The notes beneath the pieces are model-generated. The model did not search any database. It was not told where the DNA came from and saw only the letters and a program-made list of their open reading frames with translations. This document shows positions 48,066-59,017 of a DNA stretch of 64,000 nucleotides, piece after piece (within the stretch, counting starts at the first letter, position 1; the number at the start of each line of letters is the position of its first letter). Made by a program: the position numbers and the translations under genes. Source of the DNA: Stutzerimonas kunmingensis (GTDB lineage: Bacteria > Pseudomonadota > Gammaproteobacteria > Pseudomonadales > Pseudomonadaceae); the NCBI RefSeq assembly GCF_900114065.1, contig NZ_FORS01000003.1:496001-560000 (forward strand), in the 5' to 3' direction.

Positions 48066-48098
48066 CGACGTTCGGCAGTTATGGGCTGCCGAACGTCG
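48066..48098 (-). terminator. Long perfect hairpin after psd
   Basis: CGACGTTCGGCAG at 48066-48078 and CTGCCGAACGTCG at 48086-48098 make a perfect 13-base stem with a 7-base loop, 12 bases beyond the psd stop. The reverse-strand tail GCTAATATC is only weakly T-rich. Probable terminator of the HDOD-rhdA-psd unit. Confidence 0.65.
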
Positions 48099-48110
48099 CT
48101 GGGGCGGGAA

Positions 48111-49004
48111 TCAGAGGGTTTCGAGCGGGTCGGCGACGGTTGGGCTGAGCGTCGCCTGGCCCAGCGCTTCGCCCATGCACACGGGGCTCAGCGGCCCCAG
48201 TTGTTCAGCCCAGCGCACCTGTTCCGGCCCGAACAGCAGAATCACCGTCGAACCCAGCTTGAACCGGCCCATCTCGGCGCCTTTCTCAAGGTGGATGGGC
48301 GCACGCGCCGCTTCGTCGTAACGGAAGGTCTTCAAGGTACGCTTGGGTGGTGTGACCAGACCGGCCCAGACGGTCTCGATGCTGGCGACGATCATCGCGC
48401 CGACCAGCACCATGGCCATCGGCCCGTGCTCGGTATCGAACAGGCAGACCACCCGCTCGTTGCGCGCGAACAGCTCCGGCACGCCCTGCGCCGTGACCGT
48501 GTTGACCGAGAAGATGCGCCCCGGCACGTAGACCATTTCCCGCAGCGTGCCGCTGACCGGCATATGCACGCGGTGATAATCCTTGGGCGAGAGGTAGACC
48601 GTGGCGAACGCGCCGCCCATGAACGGAGCAGCGCGCTCGTGATCGCCGCCAAGCAGCTCCATGGCGCTGTAACTGTGGCCCTTGGCCTGGAAGATACGGC
48701 CTTGTTCTATCCGGCCCAGCTGGCTGATTGCGCCGTCGCAGGGGTTGAGGATGGCGCCCGGAGTCTGATCCAGCGGGCGGGCACCGTCTCTCAATGCGCG
48801 GGTGAAGAAGGCATTGAAGTGCTCGTAGGCCGTGGGCTCCTCGACCTGGGCCTCGCGCATGTCGACCTGAAAATGCCGGACGAACCACTTGATGAAGGTG
48901 TTCTTCACCCACGGCAGCCGGCACTCGGCCAGGCAGCCAGCCAGGCGGGAGATGAGGTGATGGGGCAGCACGTACTGGCTGATGACGAACAGGCGATCTT
49001 TCAT
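48111..49004 (-). CDS. psd: Phosphatidylserine decarboxylase proenzyme
   Basis: A 297-residue inner-membrane-associated enzyme that makes phosphatidylethanolamine. The proenzyme cuts itself at the LGST motif ([13 protein letters not shown]), and the new N-terminal serine becomes the pyruvoyl cofactor. Other marks are [11 protein letters not shown] and [13 protein letters not shown]. An ATG at 49019 overlaps the rhdA stop, but the ATG at 49004 has AAGGA six bases upstream and gives the usual start [11 protein letters not shown]. Phospholipid made here serves the same envelope as the LPS genes. Confidence 0.95.
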   Translation of the reverse strand: MKDRLFVISQYVLPHHLISRLAGCLAECRLPWVKNTFIKWFVRHFQVDMREAQVEEPTAYEHFNAFFTRALRDGARPLDQTPGAILNPCDGAISQLGRIEQGRIFQAKGHSYSAMELLGGDHERAAPFMGGAFATVYLSPKDYHRVHMPVSGTLREMVYVPGRIFSVNTVTAQGVPELFARNERVVCLFDTEHGPMAMVLVGAMIVASIETVWAGLVTPPKRTLKTFRYDEAARAPIHLEKGAEMGRFKLGSTVILLFGPEQVRWAEQLGPLSPVCMGEALGQATLSPTVADPLETL

Positions 49005-49015
49005 GTGGGTCCTTT

Positions 49016-49831
49016 TCATTGCTGCACCGGTGTATCAGGCAGGTTGCCCCATTCGGACCAGGAGCCGGCATAGCCCTTGACGCGTGGGTAGCCGAGTGCC
49101 TTGGCCAGGAGGTAGGTGAGGCCGGAGCGATGATGGGTGTGGCAGTGGGTTACGACTTCCTTTTCCGGGACGATGCCCAGTGCCTCCAGCTGCTCGGCGA
49201 TGTCCTCGCGGATTCGGAGGTCGCGAGCACGGTCCATGGCGGCGGTCCACTCGAAGTTGATTGCCCCGGGTATGTGGCCGCCCCGCGCGGCAAAGAGTTT
49301 TTCGCCACGGAATTCGGCCGGCGAGCGCGCGTCCCAGATCACCAGATCGTCTGCGCCGAGGCGGCTTTCGATGTGGCTGCGGGTCGCGATTGGGGCGGGG
49401 TCCAGCGTCAGGTTCGGCAGGCCGGGCGCCGCCTCGGGTATCTGCTGGGTCAGCGGTCGCGCCTCGCCGAGCCAGGCGTGCAGCCCGCCGTTGAGGTAGT
49501 GGTAGTGGTGATGGCCGACCACGTCGAGCAGCCAGATGAAACGACCGGCCCAGCCGCCGCCTTCGTCGTCATACACCACGTACACCGCGTCGTGCCGATG
49601 ACCCAGTGCGCCGAACAATCGCTGCAGTTGCGCAATATCCGGAAGCAATCCCGGCGCTGGCGGCTGGCCGAGCTGGGTCTGTTTGGGATCGACGAAGCGA
49701 GCGCCCGGCAGGTGGCCTTCGGCATAACGGGCGGCGCTGGTCAGGTCGACCAGAATCAGCTCCGGCGCGTCCAGGCGTGCGGCCAGGTCGGCTGGCTCGA
49801 TCACCAGCGGCAGGTTGGAAAAGGCAGACAC
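49016..49831 (-). CDS. rhdA: Two-domain rhodanese (thiosulfate:cyanide sulfurtransferase)
   Basis: A 271-residue tandem rhodanese. The N-terminal domain is inactive; the C-terminal domain has the active loop [10 protein letters not shown], with the cysteine that carries persulfide sulfur. In Azotobacter and P. aeruginosa RhdA the loop is C-Q-T-H-H-R, so here Gln is replaced by His. Start GTG at 49831 was chosen because GAGGG lies five bases upstream and the protein then has the family length; the ATG at 49843 has no ribosome site. It overlaps or abuts the psd start region. Confidence 0.93.
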   Translation of the reverse strand: MSAFSNLPLVIEPADLAARLDAPELILVDLTSAARYAEGHLPGARFVDPKQTQLGQPPAPGLLPDIAQLQRLFGALGHRHDAVYVVYDDEGGGWAGRFIWLLDVVGHHHYHYLNGGLHAWLGEARPLTQQIPEAAPGLPNLTLDPAPIATRSHIESRLGADDLVIWDARSPAEFRGEKLFAARGGHIPGAINFEWTAAMDRARDLRIREDIAEQLEALGIVPEKEVVTHCHTHHRSGLTYLLAKALGYPRVKGYAGSWSEWGNLPDTPVQQ

Positions 49832-49878
49832 GGCAGCCCTCATCTAGTCGTAGAAGGGGCGAAGTCTAGCGAAAAAGC

Positions 49879-51393
49879 TCAGACCCCGCGCCTGCTGAAG
49901 GTAGCCAATGCGCGCTCGATGCACTGCGTTGTTTTAGCGAATGTTTGCAGGGTAGTGTCGGAGAAGGGTGCGCCGTTCTGGTCGGAAACCACCAGCATCA
50001 GCACGCGCCCGTCGATGCCCAGCGAGCGCAGCAGCAGATGTTCGCCGCTGAAAAGCGCTTTCAGGCTGCCGGGCAGCAATGCCGAGAACTGTGCCATGTT
50101 GGCCGGCTGCAGGCGCAGCTGTGCCGGCTTTTCCAGCAGACGGCGCACGATCTGGCTCTGCTCGGGGGTGAGGGTAAGTCGCGCAGCATCGCTTGGCAGG
50201 CCGGCCGATTGCTGGGCGACCAGGCGGTTCTGCTTTCGGTCGAACAGCAACACCAGTGTGCGCTGCATGCCCGCGCAGGCAAGGGCTTGGCTGGCGGTAG
50301 CGGTCAGCTGCAAGACGTTGCTGAACGGCGTCGGCTCGCTGAGCAGGCGGCGACAGTGCTCGCGCCATTCGGCCAGATCGGCGTCGCTTGCTACCGGCGC
50401 AGCACGCAACACCTGAAAACGGGTACCGGTAGGCCACAGCAGGCCTTGAGCCGGATGCCAGAGATCGGTCCGGCCGATCTCCCGGGCGCTGGTCGCCGCC
50501 TGCTGGTGCACCATCTGCTGCAGATCGGCGAGCGACACCTGCAGATACAAACCGGCCAGGCGCTGCCAGCGCAGGCTGTGTACGCCGCTCCAGCTATGGT
50601 GCGAGGACAGTGCCAGGCCGTTGGCCAGCACGATGGTGTTGCTCGGCAGCGTCAGCCAGCGGCGCAAGTCGGGGTCGGCGTCGAGCATCTGCTGCTGATG
50701 CAGCGGGTGCTCGTTGTCGTGGGCAATATGCAGGGCCTTGATCAGGCGCCGCCGATCGGTGCCCAGCAGGCGATAACCCTGAATGATCCAGTCCGGCAGC
50801 CGCCAATGCTCAGCAAGCCTTAGGCACAGCTCCAGCAGGGATACGCCGAGCAGCTCGCGCTCGACCCTGCTGGCCGGCTCGCCCTTGACCAGTACCCGCT
50901 GCTCCCAACTGTCGAGCAGATGCGGATAGGCGCCTATCAGCGCCCAGGCGGGAGACAGGAACAGCAGGCTGCCCCAGTGAATGTCCTGCCACAGTCGTGC
51001 GAGGCGGGCGGCGAACAGTCCGTTGGCCTGCTGGCTGGCGTGGCGGCTGATTAATACCAGTTGCCGCAGTGGCTGCGGCATGTCGGCGGCCTCCATGGCC
51101 GGAATGCGCGCCAGCAGCGCTTCGGCGCGCTGCAGGCCGATGCGGCTGAGCGCGACCTCCAGGCTCTCGGCCGGCTGGCTGTCGCCGATGCCTCGATTGG
51201 CCTCCTGGATGAAACGCAGCGCCAGCACGGGGCTGTCCTGAATAAGCTCGGCGATCTGCCGCATCGACTTGCTGCTGTCGCGCAGCGCCAGTCGCACCTT
51301 GCCATGGACGCCGGCAAACGCGGGAAGGGGTGCATCGTCGAGAGCCTTGATCCAGGCGGGTATCGTGCGTGGCAGCGGAGGTGTGGTGGTCAT
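49879..51393 (-). CDS. HDOD-domain protein
   Basis: A 504-residue protein. Residues ~20-220 form an HDOD domain, an HD-related fold without catalytic histidine-aspartate pairs (IAELIQDSPVLALRFIQEAN, ALSRIGLQRAEALL). The C-terminal ~170 residues resemble a GAF-type sensory domain (ALACAGMQRTLVLLFDRKQNRLV). HDOD proteins act as signalling adaptors, often with c-di-GMP or chemosensory systems. It is divergent from motA and 47 bases upstream of rhdA, an arrangement shared with P. aeruginosa. Confidence 0.82.
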   Translation of the reverse strand: MTTTPPLPRTIPAWIKALDDAPLPAFAGVHGKVRLALRDSSKSMRQIAELIQDSPVLALRFIQEANRGIGDSQPAESLEVALSRIGLQRAEALLARIPAMEAADMPQPLRQLVLISRHASQQANGLFAARLARLWQDIHWGSLLFLSPAWALIGAYPHLLDSWEQRVLVKGEPASRVERELLGVSLLELCLRLAEHWRLPDWIIQGYRLLGTDRRRLIKALHIAHDNEHPLHQQQMLDADPDLRRWLTLPSNTIVLANGLALSSHHSWSGVHSLRWQRLAGLYLQVSLADLQQMVHQQAATSAREIGRTDLWHPAQGLLWPTGTRFQVLRAAPVASDADLAEWREHCRRLLSEPTPFSNVLQLTATASQALACAGMQRTLVLLFDRKQNRLVAQQSAGLPSDAARLTLTPEQSQIVRRLLEKPAQLRLQPANMAQFSALLPGSLKALFSGEHLLLRSLGIDGRVLMLVVSDQNGAPFSDTTLQTFAKTTQCIERALATFSRRGV

Positions 51394-51422
51394 GGCCGAA
51401 CTAGCTTTTCATCGGGATGGCC

Positions 51423-51449
51423 TTTAGTCTGGCGCAAAAGTTCCGATAA
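51423..51449 (+). promoter_or_regulatory. Candidate sigma-28 (FliA) promoter upstream of motA
   Basis: TTTAGTCT at 51423-51430 and TCCGATAA at 51442-51449 are separated by exactly 11 bases. Compared with the consensus TAAAGTTT-N11-GCCGATAA, the -35 box matches 5 of 8 and the -10 box 7 of 8. It lies 111 bases before the motA ATG in the 166-base divergent gap. FliA control of stator genes is known in related bacteria. Confidence 0.5.
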
Positions 51450-51559
51450 CCAGAACAATTCTTCCAACATTCCTTTCGCAAGGTCGTCTGGTGGCGATTC
51501 TGGGCGTTTATTTGCCCTTGATCCGGACGGCTCGTAACCAGGTTTTAGACGTACCTCCT

Positions 51560-52411
51560 ATGGTCAAAATAATCGGGATTATCGTCGTGTTCGCCAGCGT
51601 GCTGGGCGGGTTCGTGCTCTCTGGCGGCAAGATCGGCGCGCTCATCCATCCGTTCGAGGTGATGATCATCGGTGGTGCGGCTCTGGGCGGTTTTCTGCAG
51701 GCCAACCCCGCCAGCACCACCATGCTGGTGTTCAAAAAATCGCTGAAGATGTTCAGCACCCGTTTTACCCATACCTATTATCTGGAAGTGCTCAGCCTGC
51801 TCTACTCGATCCTCAACAAGAGTCGTCGTGAAGGGATGATGGCCATTGAAGCTGACCTGGAAGATCCCGCCGCCAGTCCGCTGTTCAGCAAGTACCCGGG
51901 CTTCCTGCAGGACGAGCGCATGACCGCCTTCACCTGCGATTACCTGCGCATCATGTCGTCCGGCAACATGGCGCCGCACGAACTCGAAGGCCTGTTCGAC
52001 ATGGAACTGAACAGCCTGAAGGAAGAACTTGAACATCCCTCCCATGCGGTCGCCAAAGTGGCGGACGGCCTGCCGGCGATGGGTATCGTCGCGGCGGTAC
52101 TGGGCATCGTCATCACCATGTCGATCCTCGCCGAGGCGGATAACGCGATGATCGGTTACAAGGTTGGCTCGGCGCTGGTCGGTACTTTCCTCGGTATTCT
52201 TGCCTCCTATGGCTTCTTCGGGCCACTGGCCGCGGCACTGGAGCACGACGCCAAGGAGGAGCTGAACGTGTACGAGGCAATCAAGGCCACGCTGGTCGCC
52301 TCGGCCTCGGGCATGCCGCCGACGCTGGCCGTCGAGTTCGGGCGCAAGGTCCTTTATCCGGCGCATCGCCCGAGCTTTGCCGAGCTCGAGCAAGCCATGC
52401 GCGGCAGCTAA
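51560..52411 (+). CDS. motA: Flagellar motor stator protein MotA
   Basis: A 283-residue inner-membrane protein with four helices. It forms the proton-driven stator with MotB. The helices are at VKIIGIIVVFASVLGGFVL, FEVMIIGGAALGGFL, AMGIVAAVLGIVITMSIL and GSALVGTFLGILASYGFF. The large cytoplasmic loop carries the charged residues that touch the rotor (FLQDERMTAFTCDYLR, MAPHELEGLFDMEL). The frame opens at 51491, but the ATG at 51560 gives MVKIIGIIVVFASV, as in relatives. Unusually, the bases just before the ATG (ACCTCCT) resemble the anti-ribosome-site and no clear site is seen. Confidence 0.95.
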   Translation: MVKIIGIIVVFASVLGGFVLSGGKIGALIHPFEVMIIGGAALGGFLQANPASTTMLVFKKSLKMFSTRFTHTYYLEVLSLLYSILNKSRREGMMAIEADLEDPAASPLFSKYPGFLQDERMTAFTCDYLRIMSSGNMAPHELEGLFDMELNSLKEELEHPSHAVAKVADGLPAMGIVAAVLGIVITMSILAEADNAMIGYKVGSALVGTFLGILASYGFFGPLAAALEHDAKEELNVYEAIKATLVASASGMPPTLAVEFGRKVLYPAHRPSFAELEQAMRGS

Positions 52412-52420
52412 AGGCTCGTC

Positions 52421-53422
52421 ATGGACAACACTCAACCGATCATCGTCAAACGGGTCAAGAAGGTTGCGGGCGGCCACCATGGCGGCGCGTGGAAGATCGC
52501 CTTCGCCGACTTTGCTACCGCGATGATGGCGTTCTTTCTGGTGATGTGGTTGATGAGTTCGGCGACGCCTGAGCAGAAGAAACTGATCTCCGGCTACTTC
52601 CAGGATCCGATCGGCTTCACCGAAAGCGCCAGCCCGCACGTCATCGACCTGGGGGGGACGCCGACACCCTCGCCGGACCGCACCCTCAATCCAGAGCTGG
52701 AGCCGGCGCAGAGCGAAGCGCAGATCGATAGCGATCAGGTGGAAACCTTCGCCGAACAGCTGGAGCGCGAGCGCCTCGAGCTGCTGTTGCAGGAGCTGCA
52801 GAACAAGGTCGACGAGAATCCCGAGCTGCAGAAGTTCAAGGACCAGATCCTTTTCGAAATCACCCAGGACGGCCTGCGCATCCAGATCATGGATGCCGAG
52901 AACCGGCCCATGTTCGCCCTCGGTAGCGCCCAGTTGCAGCCCTACTTCGAAGACATCCTGCTGGCGCTGGTCGACACCATCGCCGCGGTGCCGAACAAAA
53001 TCAGCGTCAGCGGCCACACCGATGCGAAGCCTTTCTCGGGGCGCAGCGACTTCGGCAACTGGGAGCTTTCGGCCGGGCGTGCCAACGCTGCACGCCGCAC
53101 GCTGGTGATCGGTGGTTACCCGGAAGATCAGATCGCGCGGGTAGTGGGCTACGCCTCGTCCGCGCTGTTCGATCGCAAGGACCCGCTCAATCCGGTCAAC
53201 CGACGCATCGATATTCTGGTGCTGACCAAGAAGGCGCAGCGTTCGATCGAGGATGAGCAGCCCGCTGCCACGTATTCGACCGGTGCTGCCGAAGGCGAAG
53301 TCGCCCCATCTGGCGGCGCGGCGCCGGCTGGGGAGGAGCCGTTACAGCCGGAGCAACTGCGGGAGCGGTTGAACATCTTCGAAGATGGCGTGCTGCAGTT
53401 CAGTCAGCCCGGCGAGGGCTGA
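52421..53422 (+). CDS. motB: Flagellar motor stator protein MotB
   Basis: A 333-residue protein: one transmembrane helix with the proton-carrying aspartate (Asp30) in IAFADFATAMMAFFLVMWLM, a plug/linker region, and a C-terminal OmpA-type peptidoglycan-binding domain (VSGHTDAKPFSGRSDFGNW, NPVNRRIDILVL). It begins 9 bases after motA. The C-terminal tail is Ala/Pro/Gly-rich. It ends only 8 bases from convergent rsgA. Confidence 0.95.
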   Translation: MDNTQPIIVKRVKKVAGGHHGGAWKIAFADFATAMMAFFLVMWLMSSATPEQKKLISGYFQDPIGFTESASPHVIDLGGTPTPSPDRTLNPELEPAQSEAQIDSDQVETFAEQLERERLELLLQELQNKVDENPELQKFKDQILFEITQDGLRIQIMDAENRPMFALGSAQLQPYFEDILLALVDTIAAVPNKISVSGHTDAKPFSGRSDFGNWELSAGRANAARRTLVIGGYPEDQIARVVGYASSALFDRKDPLNPVNRRIDILVLTKKAQRSIEDEQPAATYSTGAAEGEVAPSGGAAPAGEEPLQPEQLRERLNIFEDGVLQFSQPGEG

Positions 53423-53430
53423 GCGCCAGA

Positions 53431-54462
53431 TCAGTAATCCGGTTCTGGCAGGCTGCTGAGAATGTGTCGGTAACTGCTCATGCGCTGCGGCTGGATGCGC
53501 CCGTCCTCCAGCGCCTGGAGCAGGGCGCAGCCGGGCTCGCGATCATGCTTGCAGTCGCGGAAGCGGCAGTGCCCGAGCAGATCCTGGAATTCGATGAAGC
53601 CCGCTTCGACGTCGGCGCGACTGACGTGGCCTAAGCCGAATTCGCGGATGCCGGGGGAGTCGATCAGTTCGCCGCCACCGGGAAAGTGGAACAGGCGTGC
53701 CGTGGTGGTGGTGTGGGTGCCCTTGCCGGTCATTTCCGACAGCGCCCCGACGCGGGTGTCGACGCCCGGCAACAGGCTGTTCACCAGCGAAGACTTGCCT
53801 ACCCCGGATTGCCCGACGAAGACGCTGACGTGGCCGTCGAGCCGCGCCTTGAGCGCTTCCATGCCGCCACCACCGTGGGCCGAGACTTCCAGCAGCGGAT
53901 AGTTCAGCTGCCGATAGACTTCCAGCAGGCGATTCAGCGCGGCTTCGTTCTGCTCGTCGATCAGGTCGACCTTGTTCAACAGCAGCAATGGCGTGATGCC
54001 GGCGTGCTCCGCGGCGACCAGATAGCGGTCGATCAGGTTGGCGTGGGGCTCCGGTAGCGGCGCGAAGACGATGACGATCAGGTCGACGTTCGCCGCCACG
54101 GGCTTGAGCTGGCCACGGGTATCCGGGCGGCAGAGTTCCGAATGTCGCGGCAGCTGCGCAACGATGACGCCGATGCCCTGGTTGCCCGGGCGCCAGACCA
54201 CACGATCGCCGGTGACCAGCGCCGGCAGGTTGGCGCGCAGGTGGCAGCGAAAGACCTGCCCGCTGTGTTCGCCTTCCAGTGCTTCCACCTCGACCTGCAC
54301 GCCGAAATGCGCGATGACCAGTCCGGTCTGCTCCGGGCCAAGATCGCCGCCTTCGAGTTCTTCGAGTGCACGACTTTCGCGACGCGCGGCGCGGGCGGCG
54401 CGCTCTTCCTGGATTTTCTCGATACGCCAGTTCTGCCGGCGGTTGAGTTGGCGTTTGGCCAT
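53431..54462 (-). CDS. rsgA: Ribosome small-subunit-dependent GTPase A
   Basis: A 343-residue circularly permuted GTPase that helps the late maturation of the 30S subunit. Order of motifs is G4 (LLNKVDLI), G1 ([15 protein letters not shown]), then G3 ([12 protein letters not shown]). An OB-fold precedes them, and the C-terminal zinc finger is [14 protein letters not shown]. The length is normal. Divergent from the methyltransferase gene with a 123-base gap. Confidence 0.96.
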   Translation of the reverse strand: MAKRQLNRRQNWRIEKIQEERAARAARRESRALEELEGGDLGPEQTGLVIAHFGVQVEVEALEGEHSGQVFRCHLRANLPALVTGDRVVWRPGNQGIGVIVAQLPRHSELCRPDTRGQLKPVAANVDLIVIVFAPLPEPHANLIDRYLVAAEHAGITPLLLLNKVDLIDEQNEAALNRLLEVYRQLNYPLLEVSAHGGGGMEALKARLDGHVSVFVGQSGVGKSSLVNSLLPGVDTRVGALSEMTGKGTHTTTTARLFHFPGGGELIDSPGIREFGLGHVSRADVEAGFIEFQDLLGHCRFRDCKHDREPGCALLQALEDGRIQPQRMSSYRHILSSLPEPDY

Positions 54463-54585
54463 GAATTCGGTTGTCTCTGAGGTTGGTGAGCGAGTCTAGC
54501 ATGCTGCAACCCGCCCACTTCGGCCTGTATCGCGCTGAAGCCGGAGGGTTAGACTGGTGCTCCTTCACCCGTTCGATTGTCGGTC

Positions 54586-55963
<1,378 letters not shown>

Positions 55964-55995
55964 AAGGGGCGTTAACGCCTGACGCGTTTGCGGAT

Positions 55996-56066
55996 CGTAG
56001 GGTGGATGACGCTTCACCGATCCACCGACGAGGCCAGGTGGATGTAAAAAGCGACATCCACCCTGC
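55996..56066. repeat. Two-hairpin palindromic intergenic repeat after orn
   Basis: The element has nested symmetry. The outer arms are AGGGTGGAT (55999-56007) and ATCCACCCT (56056-56064). Inside, GGTGGAT (56001-56007) pairs with ATCCACC (56020-56026), and GGTGGATGT (56037-56045) pairs with ACATCCACC (56054-56062). It can thus form two small hairpins or one large stem. It resembles the GTAGGGTGGAT-type dispersed repeats of many Pseudomonas genomes. It sits between convergent genes in an 186-base gap. Confidence 0.75.
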
Positions 56067-56149
56067 GTCACTGATGATCATCGTGAGAGTGAGGCCGCAG
56101 CGTCGTGCATCCAGTGGTCAATCGGCGCCTTCTGGCGAGGCGCCGACAG

Positions 56150-56791
56150 TTATTTCCCCAGCTTGCGCAGCTCGTCCGATTCGACGATGCGCATGCCGTC
56201 GCCTTCCTCCAGCGCCAGTCGCCACAGCGCCCGGGCCAGGGTGCAGGTCTCGATGCCGTGGTACTTGCCCGGCAGCAGCTGCGACAGGGGCGCCGCGATG
56301 CGTTCGCTCAACCGCGGCTCCAGGCGTGGGCCGATCAGTTGAGAGGGGCGGGCGATGGTCAGCTGTGGCCAGTCCTGCTGCTGCAATGCCGCCTCCATTT
56401 CGCCTTTGACCTTGAGGTAGAAGATCGAACTGTCCGGGTTGGCCCCCAGCGAGCTGATCACCAGCAGGTGACGCGCGCCCATCTCCTTAGCCCAGCGGGC
56501 AAACGCCAGCACCAGATCATGATCGATGGCGCGGAACGCCTCCTGGCCACCGGCCTGCTTTAGCGTGCTGCCCAGGCAGCAGAAGGCCGTGTCGATCTCG
56601 CCGCCCAGCGTTGGCAGCAACGCCAGCAGCTCTCCGACCGGGTTTTCCAGGCGCTGATGGGCCGCCAATGGTCTGCGTGTGGGCGCCAGCACGCGTTCGA
56701 CGGTGGGTTCGTTGAGCAGGCGATCGAGCAGGTGCTCGCCAGTGAGTCCGGTGGCGCCGGCAAGCAGAATGCGCTGTGGCGTCAAATACAT
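56150..56791 (-). CDS. NAD(P)H-binding Rossmann-fold protein
   Basis: A 213-residue protein of the atypical SDR/NAD(P)-binding group. The dinucleotide site is [16 protein letters not shown] and the conserved YxxxK-like segment is [13 protein letters not shown], following [10 protein letters not shown]. Such proteins act as reductases or redox sensors; substrate unknown. The ATG at 56791 has AGGAG eight bases upstream; the open frame beyond it runs into the upstream gene. It starts 19 bases after the stop of the MORN/C13 lipoprotein gene on the same strand, so the two are probably co-transcribed. Confidence 0.85.
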   Translation of the reverse strand: MYLTPQRILLAGATGLTGEHLLDRLLNEPTVERVLAPTRRPLAAHQRLENPVGELLALLPTLGGEIDTAFCCLGSTLKQAGGQEAFRAIDHDLVLAFARWAKEMGARHLLVISSLGANPDSSIFYLKVKGEMEAALQQQDWPQLTIARPSQLIGPRLEPRLSERIAAPLSQLLPGKYHGIETCTLARALWRLALEEGDGMRIVESDELRKLGK

Positions 56792-56810
56792 GGTCTTGCT
56801 CCTGTGGCGA

Positions 56811-58484
56811 TCATTGGGTGGCACGCCGCTGCCGCAGCTCCTGCCAGCGTTGGACGACCGCTTCCGGCGCCCAAATTTGCGGTTCCGATGCCTGATAGTC
56901 GTCGGCCTGCTCGCGTTCGGCAACTTTTGCTGCGGCCAGCGTGAAGGCCTGCACGATATCGTCGGTTTCCTGCAGCGCTTCGGCGAACAGCGCGCGGCCG
57001 AAGTAGGTGAAGTCGCTCTGCTCGGAGCAGCCGAAGGACACCCGGTCGGCGCGGGCGGCGGTCATGATCAGCGTCTGCTCGTTCTTCAATGGCTCGATGA
57101 AACCGCCGGAATAGCAGGCCGAGATCACCAGGATGACCTTGCGCTTGGCGAGCGGCGCGAGCAGTTGCGCCAGATCCGCTGCCGGCAGGTCGTCCAGCGA
57201 AAGACGCGGCTGGTTCAGCACCAGTTCGTGGTCCGCCGAACCGTGGCTGGTGAAATAGAGAAAGATCAGGTCTTCCTCGCCACTGCGTTCGGCCAGCGTG
57301 CGAATCGCTCGGGTCAGGTTCTCCCGGGTCGCCAGCGGCCGGTCGACGAGATGGTCGCGGTGGTTGACCAGGCTGAGTTGGCCATGGGCGGCGAAACGCT
57401 CGGCGAGCAGCTTCTGTACGTAATCGGTTTCGCGCATGAACACGCTCTGCCGGCCATCGCCGGCCACGGTCAGCGTATAGAGGTCCTGGGCAGGGCTGGA
57501 TGGCGGTAGCGCACTGATCGCACGCTCGAGCAGTGAGCCTTGTTCCAGCAGGGCGAGCTCGAGCGGGTCCGATAGCGCGTGTGCCTGCTCGTCGCGGACG
57601 CGTCGGTCATTACGCCAGCTGCCGCGCAGCTCGGTGCCGTCGGCCTGGGTCAGTACGCCCTCGCCGGCGAAGTGTCCGTGGCGGAAACCGCCGGTATAGA
57701 AGCTGCCGTCTGCGCGATCGAGACGGCCCTGGCCGTGGTAGCGCCAGTTGCGAAACTGCCCGCTGTAGCGGCTGCCATCGCTGGCGACATAAGTGCCGGT
57801 GCCGCTCAGTTCGCCGTGGACGAAGGTGCCGTTCCAGGCGTTGCCCTCGCTGTCCTCGTAGCGTCCCTGGCCATGAAACTGATCGTTCTCGAAGTGGCCG
57901 CTGTAGCGCTCGCCATGCTCGGTCGAAAAGCTGCCTTCGCCGTTCAGGTTGCCCGCGTTGAAATGCCCGCTGAGTTGACCATTGGCGTCGCTGCGGGTGC
58001 CCGGTCCATCCGGCTGGCCTTTGCTGAACTGCCCTCGATGACTGAAGCCGTCGGCATATTCCAGGCTGCCCTGGCCGTGGTAGAGGTTGTTGCGAAACTC
58101 GCCTTCGTAGACCGTGCCGTCCTGGCTGAAGCGCCCGTGGCCATGCATGCGTCCGGCCTGGAATTCGCCCTCGTAGACGCCACCCTCGATATAGCTGAAA
58201 CGGCCCATGCCGTCGAACAAGCCGTGCCTGAACTCACCCTCGTAGCGATCGCCTGTTGCGCTTTGCCAGGTGCCCAGGCCATGCCACTGGCCGTCCTTGA
58301 ATTGGCCGAGGTAGTAGCTGCCGTTCGGGTAGTCGATACGACCGCCGCCCTGCAGCAAGCCCTCGACGATTTCGCCGCGATAGCGGCCGCCGTCCGGCAG
58401 CACTCCATCGGCAGGGGTGAGAGGCTCGCCCTCGCCGCAGGCGGTGAGCAGACCAAGTAACAGGAAGGGTAGAAGACGCAGCAT
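56811..58484 (-). CDS. MORN-repeat lipoprotein with C-terminal C13 (legumain/caspase-like) peptidase domain
   Basis: A 557-residue predicted lipoprotein. The signal peptide ends in LLTAC (Cys16). Residues ~33-295 are 11 to 12 MORN repeats of ~23 residues with the G-x-Y-x-G-x-F-x-x-G-x-x-H-G-x-G pattern, for example [16 protein letters not shown] and [16 protein letters not shown]. Residues ~335-540 form a caspase-hemoglobinase-fold domain with catalytic His414 in [12 protein letters not shown] and Cys457 in [10 protein letters not shown], characteristic of C13 peptidases. The dyad is intact, so activity is likely, probably in the periplasm. Function is unknown. MORN repeats suggest lipid or protein binding that positions or restrains the peptidase. 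It is followed on the same strand by an NAD(P)-binding protein gene. Confidence 0.88.
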   Translation of the reverse strand: MLRLLPFLLLGLLTACGEGEPLTPADGVLPDGGRYRGEIVEGLLQGGGRIDYPNGSYYLGQFKDGQWHGLGTWQSATGDRYEGEFRHGLFDGMGRFSYIEGGVYEGEFQAGRMHGHGRFSQDGTVYEGEFRNNLYHGQGSLEYADGFSHRGQFSKGQPDGPGTRSDANGQLSGHFNAGNLNGEGSFSTEHGERYSGHFENDQFHGQGRYEDSEGNAWNGTFVHGELSGTGTYVASDGSRYSGQFRNWRYHGQGRLDRADGSFYTGGFRHGHFAGEGVLTQADGTELRGSWRNDRRVRDEQAHALSDPLELALLEQGSLLERAISALPPSSPAQDLYTLTVAGDGRQSVFMRETDYVQKLLAERFAAHGQLSLVNHRDHLVDRPLATRENLTRAIRTLAERSGEEDLIFLYFTSHGSADHELVLNQPRLSLDDLPAADLAQLLAPLAKRKVILVISACYSGGFIEPLKNEQTLIMTAARADRVSFGCSEQSDFTYFGRALFAEALQETDDIVQAFTLAAAKVAEREQADDYQASEPQIWAPEAVVQRWQELRQRRATQ

Positions 58485-58561
58485 GCGGACATCCGCTCAG
58501 GCAGGACGTCCGCAGTATGCCGCAAACGGAGCGGGCTGCGACAATCGCGCAGGGTTGGCGC

Positions 58562-59017
58562 TCAGAGGACGCACAGCGCCAGGGTTTCGGCGATATAGGC
58601 CGGTTTTTCCGAGCCTTCGATCTCCATCACCGCGCGCGCCTTGAGCAGCCATTGCCCGGGATTCTTCTCGTAGGCATCGATCAGCGTCAGTCCCAGACGC
58701 ACCCGCGAGCCGACCCTCACCGGCTGGATGAAGCGCAGGCTGTCCAGCCCATAGTTGACGCCCATCCGCGTGCCTTCCGGCACGACCATAAGGTCGCCAG
58801 ACAACATCGGCAGCAACGACAGCGACAGGAAACCATGGGCGATGGTGCCGCCGAACGGTGTTTGCGCGGCTTTTTCGGCATCGATGTGGATGAACTGGTG
58901 ATCGCCGGTGCAGTCGGCGAACTGATTGACGCGCTGCTGATCGACGGTCAGCCACTCGGAGTGGCCCAGTTCCTTGCCGATGTAATCCTTGAGCTGTGCG
59001 ACGGGTACCTGTGGCAT
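58562..59017 (-). CDS. MaoC-family (R)-specific enoyl-CoA hydratase
   Basis: A 151-residue hot-dog-fold protein with the hydratase-2 motif FADCTGDHQFIHIDAEKA, in which the Asp and His are catalytic, followed by FGGTIAHGFLSLSLL. It would hydrate trans-2-enoyl-CoA to the R-3-hydroxy form, supplying polyhydroxyalkanoate or lipid precursors, although many family members have other substrates. A perfect AGGAGG lies upstream of the ATG. It is divergent from lrgA, with a 229-base gap in which I see no marked feature. Confidence 0.87.
   Translation of the reverse strand: MPQVPVAQLKDYIGKELGHSEWLTVDQQRVNQFADCTGDHQFIHIDAEKAAQTPFGGTIAHGFLSLSLLPMLSGDLMVVPEGTRMGVNYGLDSLRFIQPVRVGSRVRLGLTLIDAYEKNPGQWLLKARAVMEIEGSEKPAYIAETLALCVL

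Noticed and set aside
44660..49073. Long + strand frames at 44660-45670, 46776-47999 and 48081-49073
   Set aside because: Each is the complement of fimX, the PilZ-type gene or psd, which have firm protein signatures; no independent start site or motif supports the + strand frames.
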